A DNA stretch of 64,000 bases from Mycolicibacterium wolinskyi (GTDB taxonomy: Bacteria; Actinomycetota; Actinomycetes; Mycobacteriales; Mycobacteriaceae): positions 124,001-188,000 of the forward strand of contig NZ_LQQA01000006.1 in assembly GCF_002101965.1 (NCBI RefSeq). The letters are read 5' to 3'. The position numbers were made by a program, and so were the translations under genes. Shown here in pieces: positions 57,966-64,000 of the stretch. Each line of letters opens with the position of its first letter. Positions within the stretch are counted from its first letter, which is position 1. Under the pieces are notes generated by a model. The model was not told the origin of the DNA and searched no databases. It saw only the letters and a program-made list of their open reading frames with translations.

Positions 57966-59285
57966 ATGACCGAGACCGAAATCAACAACGGACTGCCCGG
58001 CGAAGGTGCCTTCTTCACGAAAGGCAACTACGCACCCGTCGCCGACGAGCTCACCGAATACGACCTGCCCGTCGACGGCGCGATACCGCCCGAGCTCGAC
58101 GGCTGGTACCTGCGCAACGGTCCCAATCCCCGCCAGGCCAGCGCGCACTGGTTCACCGGTGACGGCATGATCCACGGCGTGCGCATCGAAAACGGTGCGG
58201 CGAAGTGGTACCGCAACCGGTGGGTGCGAACCGAGAGCTTCATCAAGGACTTCCCGGTCTACAACCCCGACGGCACGCGCAACCTGCGGTCCTCACTCGC
58301 CAACACGCATGTGGTCAACCACGCGGGCAAGACGCTGGCATTGGTGGAATCCTCGCTGCCCTACGAGGTCACCAACGATCTGGAGACCGTGGGGGCCTAC
58401 GATTTCGGCGGCAAGCTCGTCGACTCGATGACCGCGCATCCCAAGATCTGCCCGACCACCGGCGAACTTCATTTCTTCGGCTACGGAAGCATATTCGAGC
58501 CGTACGTGACCTATCACCGGGCCGACGCGAACGGCGAACTCACCATCAACCGGCCCGTGGATGTCAAGGCGCAGACCATGATGCACGACTTCGCGATGAC
58601 CCCAGGGCACGTGATCTTCATGGACCTGCCCGTGGTGTTCGACCTCGACATCGCCATCAACGGGGGCGACATGCCCTACCGCTGGAGTGACACCTACGGT
58701 GCCCGGCTGGGGCTGCTGCGTCGCGACGATCCGTTCGGCGAGATCCGCTGGTTCGACATCGACCCGTGCTATGTGTTCCATGTCGCCAACGCCTACGAGC
58801 ACGGCAACAAGGTTGTGCTGCAAGCTGTTCGGTACCCCGAGCTGTGGCGCAAGGACGGTGATTTCGATGTGCCCGCGGTGATGTGGGAGTGGACCCTCGA
58901 CCTGTCGGCGGGCACGGTCGCCGAGCGCCAGCTCGACGACTACGGCGTGGAATTCCCGCGCATCGACGATCGGCTCGCCGGGCTAAATGCCCGGTACTCG
59001 ATCGCGGTGGGGGACAACACCTGGGTGCGTTACGACCTGACCACCGGTGAATCGGTCCGCCACGAACTCGGATCGGGCGGACCGGGGGAAGCGGTGTTCG
59101 TCCCCGGGTCCGGCCCGGCCGACGAGAGCAACGGTTGGTATCTCGGCTACGTGTACGACCCGGCCCGCAACGGCAGCGATCTGGTGATCCTCGACGCCTC
59201 GGACTTCAGCGGCAAGCCCGTCGCGAGAATCAAACTGCCGCAGCGTGTTCCCTACGGTTTCCACGGCAACTGGATCAGCGCCTAA
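57966..59285 (+). CDS. Carotenoid cleavage oxygenase family protein
   Basis: A 439-aa non-heme iron dioxygenase of the CCD/lignostilbene-dioxygenase family. Its four iron ligands are His158 (SMTAHPKIC), His207 (TMMHDFAMT), His272 (YVFHVANAY) and His433 (YGFHGNWIS). Start ATG at 57966 follows CAGGAG. Substrates in this family are carotenoids, apocarotenals or stilbenes. The flanking PadR and AraC regulators suggest induction by an aromatic or terpenoid compound. Stop codon overlaps the convergent AraC stop. Confidence 0.92.
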   Translation: MTETEINNGLPGEGAFFTKGNYAPVADELTEYDLPVDGAIPPELDGWYLRNGPNPRQASAHWFTGDGMIHGVRIENGAAKWYRNRWVRTESFIKDFPVYNPDGTRNLRSSLANTHVVNHAGKTLALVESSLPYEVTNDLETVGAYDFGGKLVDSMTAHPKICPTTGELHFFGYGSIFEPYVTYHRADANGELTINRPVDVKAQTMMHDFAMTPGHVIFMDLPVVFDLDIAINGGDMPYRWSDTYGARLGLLRRDDPFGEIRWFDIDPCYVFHVANAYEHGNKVVLQAVRYPELWRKDGDFDVPAVMWEWTLDLSAGTVAERQLDDYGVEFPRIDDRLAGLNARYSIAVGDNTWVRYDLTTGESVRHELGSGGPGEAVFVPGSGPADESNGWYLGYVYDPARNGSDLVILDASDFSGKPVARIKLPQRVPYGFHGNWISA

Positions 59286-60214
59286 CCGGCCAGTGCGCGG
59301 TGCTCGTTCGGGCTGATGCCATAGGCACGCTTGAACGCGCTGCTCAACGCGAACGGCGTCGAGTAGCCGACCTGCCGGGCCACGGACGCGACCGTGGCCC
59401 GGCTCGTCTGCAACAGGTCGGCGGCCAGCGCGAGCCGCCACCCGGTGAGGAACGCGATCGGCGGTTCACCGACCTGTTCGGTGAACCGCCTCGCGAACAC
59501 CGCACGCGAACATCCAACGGCCGCCGCGAGATTGGCGACGGTCCAGGGGTGGGCGGGATTGTGGTGGATGAGCCGCAGCGCGGGCCCGACGATCGGATCC
59601 TGCTCGGCCAGCCACCACGCCGGGGCGTTGCCGTCGCGACCGAACCAGCAGCGCAGCACCGCGATGAGCAGCAGGTCGAGCATCCGGTCGAGATAGACCT
59701 CCTGGCCCGGCCCGTCCTGCCCGGCCTCCGCCGCGAGCAACCCGACCAGCGGCGAATCCCATTCGGTGAAGCGCACCACGACTACGGGCGGCAGCACGTC
59801 GAGCAATCGCGCGCTGACCGCGCTGCGACCTTCGTAGGCGCACACGATGGCCTGCGCCGCACCGGAAGCCGAGTTGCCCCACGTCCGCACCCCCAGCGAC
59901 ATCGCGAAGCGCAGGCTCTCACCGGACAGCGTCGTGCAGCGCTGACCGGGATGGATCACCACGGTCGGCTGCGTCGCCGGATCGTCGGCGAACACATAGT
60001 GATCGGTGCCGCGCGTCAACGCGACGTCGCCGGGCTCCAACCGGGTGATGCCGCTGGTGTCGCCGACGATCACCGCACTGCCCGCGGTCTGACAGATCAG
60101 GGTCAGGGGTGCGTCGTCCGCGATCCGCATCGACCACGGCGGATCCATACGCAACCGCAGCACGAAGGCGCCGCGCGCCCGCACCCCGTCCAGCAGTCCG
60201 GCCAGGGCGTCCAC
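59282..60214 (-). CDS. AraC-family transcriptional regulator
   Basis: A 310-aa regulator. N-terminal cupin-type sensor (AraC-cupin-6 family; PLTLICQTAGSAVIVGDTSGITRLEPGDVALTRG), C-terminal double helix-turn-helix at about residues 210-305 (WTVANLAAAVGCSRAVFARRFTEQVGEPPIAFLTGWRLALAADLL, then SVARQVGYSTPFALSSAFKRAYGISPNEHR). GTG start at 60214. Adjacent targets are unclear. Confidence 0.9.
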   Translation of the reverse strand: MDALAGLLDGVRARGAFVLRLRMDPPWSMRIADDAPLTLICQTAGSAVIVGDTSGITRLEPGDVALTRGTDHYVFADDPATQPTVVIHPGQRCTTLSGESLRFAMSLGVRTWGNSASGAAQAIVCAYEGRSAVSARLLDVLPPVVVVRFTEWDSPLVGLLAAEAGQDGPGQEVYLDRMLDLLLIAVLRCWFGRDGNAPAWWLAEQDPIVGPALRLIHHNPAHPWTVANLAAAVGCSRAVFARRFTEQVGEPPIAFLTGWRLALAADLLQTSRATVASVARQVGYSTPFALSSAFKRAYGISPNEHRALAG

Positions 60215-60230
60215 GTCGGTAGCGTAGCGC

Positions 60231-60989
60231 TCACCGCGGTTTTCGTAGCTCGATCAGATGACGCGACGAGTGCGCGACGAACGGCCCGCCTGCCTCGATC
60301 CGGCGGTGCAGCGCATGGAGACGGTCGCGGTAGGCCTCGACGGTGAAATCCGGCACGGTCCAGATCACCTTGCGCAGGAAGTACACCACGGCGCCGATGT
60401 CACCGAATTCCATCCGCAGCCGCTCGGATCGCACGTCGACGACGTCGAGGCCCGCCGTGCGCGCGGCCGCCGTTTCATCGTCGGGATGACGCTTCATCCG
60501 GGCCTGCTCCTGTGGCCCGAGGAAGAACTCCACCAGTTCGAAAACGCTTGCGGGCCCGACGTGCTGGGCGAAGTAGGTGCCGCCCGGCGCGAGGACGCGG
60601 GCGATCTCCGCCCACCACACCGTGGCGGGATGGCGGCTGACGACGAGGTCGAACGCCGCGTCGCCGAAGGGCAGCGGCGGGTCATCGGGCGTCGCGACGA
60701 CCACGACGCCGCGTGGGCCCAGCAGCCGGGTCGCCCGCGCGACGTTGGCCGGCCAGGACTCGGTAGCGGCCATCGTGAGCGGAAACTTCTCTGCCCCGGC
60801 GAGGACCTCACCTCCGCCGGTTTGGATGTCGAGGGCCGACGAAACCTGCGCCAGGCGCTGACTCATGAGCCGCTGATAGCCCCACGACGGCCGTTGCTCG
60901 GTGGCTCGGCCGGACAGCCAGGAGAAATCCCAGCCATCGACGGGAGCCGCTGCGGCCTCGGCGACGAGTGCATCGAAATCGCACGTCAT
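60231..60989 (-). CDS. Class I SAM-dependent methyltransferase
   Basis: A 252-aa methyltransferase of the UbiE/RlmA-like type: VSSALDIQTGGGEVLAGAEKFP (motif I region, with GGGE in place of GCGxG), VARATRLLGPRGVVVVAT, LPFGDAAFDLVVSRHPATVWWAEIARVLAPGGTYFAQHVG. ATG at 60989 is the first in the family-like frame; longer reading is antisense to the divergent membrane-protein gene. Substrate unknown; possibly tRNA/rRNA or small molecule. Confidence 0.83.
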   Translation of the reverse strand: MTCDFDALVAEAAAAPVDGWDFSWLSGRATEQRPSWGYQRLMSQRLAQVSSALDIQTGGGEVLAGAEKFPLTMAATESWPANVARATRLLGPRGVVVVATPDDPPLPFGDAAFDLVVSRHPATVWWAEIARVLAPGGTYFAQHVGPASVFELVEFFLGPQEQARMKRHPDDETAAARTAGLDVVDVRSERLRMEFGDIGAVVYFLRKVIWTVPDFTVEAYRDRLHALHRRIEAGGPFVAHSSRHLIELRKPR

Positions 60990-61073
60990 GGTCCCATCGT
61001 GCCAAGACTGCTGCGTATGGAAACGGGACGGCGGGCCATGGAGTCGCAGGCCCATCGACAGTTGACTGCAGAC

Positions 61074-61553
61074 ATGAATCCGAGCCCAGTCATCGTGCTG
61101 ACCGCGGTCGCCGCTCTGGCGAGCGCCGCCGTCGGCGGTATCTTCTACGCGTTCTCGACCTTCGTCATGCGCGGCCTCAACCGAACCGGACCGACCGACG
61201 CGTTCACGGCCATGCGCGGCATCAACACCGAGGCCAACGCCAACCCGGCGTTCCTGCTGTTCTTCGTCGGATCGGCCCTGTTGGCGCTGGCCGTCGGGGT
61301 CGTCGCGCTGATTCAGATCGGCAGGCCGGGCAGCTGGCTGCTGCTGGCGGGTGCGATCTTCGGCATCCTCGGCTTCGTCATCACGATGGTGTTCAACGTG
61401 CCGCTCAACAACCGGCTCGACCGCGCCGACATCGCCGACGCGGCGGCCGAGTGGCAGTCCTACTTCACCGCCTGGACGGCGTGGAACCACGTCCGCACCG
61501 GCACCGGATTCATCGGTGCGGTGCTGATGCTGGCCGGCCTCGCCCACCGCTGA
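61074..61553 (+). CDS. DUF1772 membrane protein
   Basis: A 159-aa protein with four membrane segments: VIVLTAVAALASAAVGGIFYAFSTFVM, ANPAFLLFFVGSALLALAVGVVALIQI, WLLLAGAIFGILGFVITMVFNVPLN and the C-terminal GFIGAVLMLAGLA. NVPLNNRLD plus W-x-x-Y-F-T-A-W-T-A-W-N-H-V-R are typical of the DUF1772 (anthrone oxygenase-like) family. ATG at 61074; an in-frame ATG at 61038 would add 12 residues. Confidence 0.82.
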   Translation: MNPSPVIVLTAVAALASAAVGGIFYAFSTFVMRGLNRTGPTDAFTAMRGINTEANANPAFLLFFVGSALLALAVGVVALIQIGRPGSWLLLAGAIFGILGFVITMVFNVPLNNRLDRADIADAAAEWQSYFTAWTAWNHVRTGTGFIGAVLMLAGLAHR

Positions 61554-63887
61554 TCAGGTGTAGGCCACGCGGACGCGGTGGATACGCCCCTCGAACGGGA
61601 ACGGCGCGCGTTCGCGGTAGTCCAGTGACACCGGTGAACCGAGGCACGTGCCGATGTCGAGGCAGTCGTTGGCGGTGAACAGCAGCGGGGCGCTGATCGG
61701 TACCTGGCCGGACGCGACGGTCTCGTCGCCCACCGACATCGTGATGTCGAGTGGTCCGGCCGGGCGCTGCTCGGCGTACTGGGTGCGCACCGTGATGGTC
61801 GCCGTACCCGGCGCCACCTTGGCCGCGGAGCGGATCTTGGTGCGCGACAGGATGAACAGGTTGTACTCGTAGCAGAGATAACCTTCGTCGAAGTAGCACG
61901 TCAAACCGCCCGCCGCGGCACCGAGTGCGTACAGCACCCCGTTCGCGTTCGCCGGGATGTCGGCAGTGATGGTGACCGTGTTGTTCTTGTTGCCGAGTGC
62001 GGGTGCGCAGAACTCGGGCATCCGCACCATGTCGCCGGTGAACTCCCACTCCTTGTACGGCGGAGCGATGCGGAGCTCGGGATGGTAGACGGGCACCCAC
62101 AACCCGCCGCCGACGGGGAGCACGGAGTTGCGGGCGGCCTCGATCGCGAACATCTCGCGCATCTGGATGAGCTTCTCCGGCTCCTGCTCGGCGAGATCGC
62201 TTGCCTGCGACCAATCTTCGTCGAGGTGGTAGAGCTCCCAGGTGTCGTTGTCGGGCGTCCACGTCGCGATCCCCGGGGGTGTGCCCGGCACCCACGGCAA
62301 TCGGGGGCCACGCGCGCAAGCCACCCATCCGTCGTGATAAATGGCTCGGCTACCCATGATCTCGAAGTACTGGGTCTTCTTGCCGCCCGGCGCCGAGCGG
62401 TCGACCAGGGTGCGCGCGAAACTCGCGCCGGCCAGCGGGATCTGCGGATCGCCGTTGACGACGCGCGGCGCCTCGATCCCGAGGATCTCGTAGATCGTCG
62501 GGACGATGTCGTTGCAGTGCAGGAACACGTCGCGCGGCGCGGGATCCGGCGTGATCTTCCTCGGCCATTTCACCGCGACGGGGTTACGGGTACCGCCGAG
62601 GTGTGAGGCCAGGAGCTTCATCCCCTTGTACGGTGTGCTGCCGGCCCATGCCCAGCCGGCGTGGTACTGGTTGTCGACCAGCGGTGAGCCGAGCACATCC
62701 AGGCCGCCGAGCTCGTCGAGTGCGTCGATGTGCTGGCGCACGGTCGTCGGAATCCCGTTCTGCGCCAACAGTTCCGCGATGGTCCCGTTCTGCCCTTCAC
62801 CGGACGAGCCGTTGTCGCCCCAGATGTAGAAGAACAAGGTGTTCTCGGCGTAGCCCAGTTGCTCGAGTTCGTCGGCGATCCGGCCGACCTGGACGTCGAC
62901 ATGCTCGGCGTATCCGGCCGCGACCTCCATCAGGCGGCGCTGGAACGGCTTCTCGTCATCGGGGATGTCCTCCCATGCCGCCATCGCCGCGTCGCGCGGT
63001 GTCAGGGCGCAGTTCTGGGGAATCCAGCCTTTCTCCTTGGCGCGTGCGAAGACCCGTTCCCGGTACGCGTCCCAACCGTCGTCGAACTTGCCGGTGTAGC
63101 GGTCCGCCCACTCCTTCATGATGTGGTGCGGCCCGTGCAGGCATCCACTGGCCCAATACATGAAGAACGGCTTGTCGGCGTTGAACGCCTTGTGGCGGCG
63201 CAGCCAGCCGATCGCGTCGTCGGCGAGATCCTCCGAGAGGTGATAGCCCTCTTCCGGTGTCTTGGGCGGGGCCACGACCGTGGTGTTGCGGACCAGATGA
63301 GGCTCGTACTGTGACGCCTCACCGGCGAGGAAGCCGTAGAAGTACTCGAAACCGAGCCCGGTCGGCCAGTTCTCGAACGGGCCCGCCGCGGTGGTTTCCT
63401 CGGCCGGGGTGTTGTGCCATTTGCCGAATGCCGACGTCGCGTAACCGTACTGCTTGAGCACCTCGGCAACGGTCGCGCTGCTGCGCGGGATCTTGCCCGC
63501 GTAGCCGTCCCAGTCGTTGGCGAGCTCGGCGATCTGCCCGTTGCCGATCTCGTGGTGGTTGCGGCCGGTCAGCAGGGACGCCCGCGTCGGCGAACACATC
63601 GCCGTGGTGTGAAAACGGTTGTAGGACACGCCTTCCGCGCACACCCGGTCGAGTGTCGAGGTGGTCACCTCGCCGCCGAACGTCGACGGCAGCCCCGGCC
63701 CGGCATCGTCGATCAGGACGATGACGATGTTGGGCGTGTCCTCGTGTAGCCGGCGCGGGGTGGCGCGCTGCGCGTAGGTGGATTCCTGCAGGGTCCGGCC
63801 CGCGATGCTGGCCGACGGAATCGGCGCGAACGGCAAGACTCCTCCGCCCGGCAGGACTGGCGCAACCACATCTACACCGTCAGACAA
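61554..63887 (-). CDS. Arylsulfatase (formylglycine-dependent sulfatase)
   Basis: A 777-aa sulfatase of the long actinobacterial type (AtsA/AtsD-like). Asp60-Asp61 (VLIDDAG) bind Ca2+, and the C-x-P-x-R site CSPTRASLLTG (Cys98) is converted to formylglycine. GKWHNTP, CLHGPHH, WGDNGSS and HLGGTRNP supply the other active-site residues. The C-terminal 160 residues form a beta-rich domain. TTG start at 63887 follows AAGGAA at good distance; open frame upstream is unlikely. No clear signal peptide. Confidence 0.9.
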   Translation of the reverse strand: MSDGVDVVAPVLPGGGVLPFAPIPSASIAGRTLQESTYAQRATPRRLHEDTPNIVIVLIDDAGPGLPSTFGGEVTTSTLDRVCAEGVSYNRFHTTAMCSPTRASLLTGRNHHEIGNGQIAELANDWDGYAGKIPRSSATVAEVLKQYGYATSAFGKWHNTPAEETTAAGPFENWPTGLGFEYFYGFLAGEASQYEPHLVRNTTVVAPPKTPEEGYHLSEDLADDAIGWLRRHKAFNADKPFFMYWASGCLHGPHHIMKEWADRYTGKFDDGWDAYRERVFARAKEKGWIPQNCALTPRDAAMAAWEDIPDDEKPFQRRLMEVAAGYAEHVDVQVGRIADELEQLGYAENTLFFYIWGDNGSSGEGQNGTIAELLAQNGIPTTVRQHIDALDELGGLDVLGSPLVDNQYHAGWAWAGSTPYKGMKLLASHLGGTRNPVAVKWPRKITPDPAPRDVFLHCNDIVPTIYEILGIEAPRVVNGDPQIPLAGASFARTLVDRSAPGGKKTQYFEIMGSRAIYHDGWVACARGPRLPWVPGTPPGIATWTPDNDTWELYHLDEDWSQASDLAEQEPEKLIQMREMFAIEAARNSVLPVGGGLWVPVYHPELRIAPPYKEWEFTGDMVRMPEFCAPALGNKNNTVTITADIPANANGVLYALGAAAGGLTCYFDEGYLCYEYNLFILSRTKIRSAAKVAPGTATITVRTQYAEQRPAGPLDITMSVGDETVASGQVPISAPLLFTANDCLDIGTCLGSPVSLDYRERAPFPFEGRIHRVRVAYT

Positions 63888-64000
63888 CTGTGTTCCTTTC
63901 CCTGGCGAATCCCTGGCGACCGAACGTACAACTCTGCAGGACGCGGCAAACTCTCGTCTTGACACTTGGGGACAGATAATTGACAGTCTGGGACATGGCG
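63888..64000. other. Upstream region of the sulfatase gene, window end
   Basis: No gene. Direct repeats GACAG (63971-63975 and 63982-63986) and TGTCAA-type segments occur. GGACATGGCG at the last bases may be the start of a divergent gene, with GATAAT (63974-63979) as its possible -10. Not enough sequence remains to judge. Confidence 0.3.

Overview
The window is high-GC, gene-dense actinobacterial chromosome, almost certainly from a fast-growing Mycobacterium (Mycolicibacterium) close to M. smegmatis. The grounds are the five-gene ergothioneine operon egtABCDE, murT-gatD, leuA, ask-asd and glpK in essentially the order known from M. tuberculosis (Rv3696c to Rv3713), with several blocks inserted that M. 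tuberculosis lacks. GTG, TTG and leaderless starts and 4-bp stop/start overlaps are common. No rRNA, tRNA, CRISPR array or insertion sequence was recognised.

Layout. (1) 1-9842 is a catabolic island. A Dpp/Opp-type ABC transporter (minus strand, cut by the window start) diverges from a Tat-lipoprotein binding protein, an Asp-box (BNR) protein, an SDR, a DUF1537 acid-sugar kinase, a PdxA2-type dehydrogenase and a DeoR regulator. Two copies of a 17-bp operator-like dyad sit at the divergent promoter. (2) 9847-15300 is the conserved core: murT-gatD (lipid II amidation), a DnaQ/BRCT exonuclease, a SHOCT protein, and leuA preceded by an apparently leaderless leucine attenuator. (3) 15310-24787 is a nitrogen island: cobalt-type nitrile hydratase genes, an XRE-cupin regulator, an FAD oxidoreductase, a three-piece glutamate-synthase-like enzyme, a type III glutamine synthetase and an ammonium channel with a GlnR-like box. 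This resembles the N-methylglutamate amine pathway. (4) 24922-32694 holds a beta-helix protein, a nitroreductase, ask-asd, envelope proteins, a PhoP-box-like element and a FurA-type regulator. (5) 32779-38105 is egtABCDE, translationally coupled throughout.

(6) 38113-39625 has a TetR gene, its probable target behind two palindromes, and a small secreted protein. (7) 39919-48882 is an alcohol-oxidation locus: NDMA/mycofactocin-type methanol dehydrogenase, a MoxR AAA+ ATPase, a VWA protein, a second iron alcohol dehydrogenase and a two-component system resembling MnoSR, followed by a peptidase and a methyltransferase that may act on mycofactocin. A 14-bp sequence is shared by the two dehydrogenase promoter regions. 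(8) 49040-55792 has a small unannotated-looking ORF, methyltransferases, a glutamate-cysteine-ligase-like protein, a metallo-hydrolase, an acyltransferase and glpK. (9) 55838-63887 has a membrane protein, two PadR regulators (one with an FG/RGG-rich N-terminus), a carotenoid oxygenase, an AraC regulator, a methyltransferase, a DUF1772 membrane protein and a large arylsulfatase.

The most interesting regulatory readings are the leuA attenuator, the shared 14-mer of the alcohol-dehydrogenase promoters, the tandem dyads of the acid-sugar operon, and the PhoP-box-like direct repeat. The best candidates for new biochemistry are the acid-sugar island and the amine/nitrile nitrogen island.
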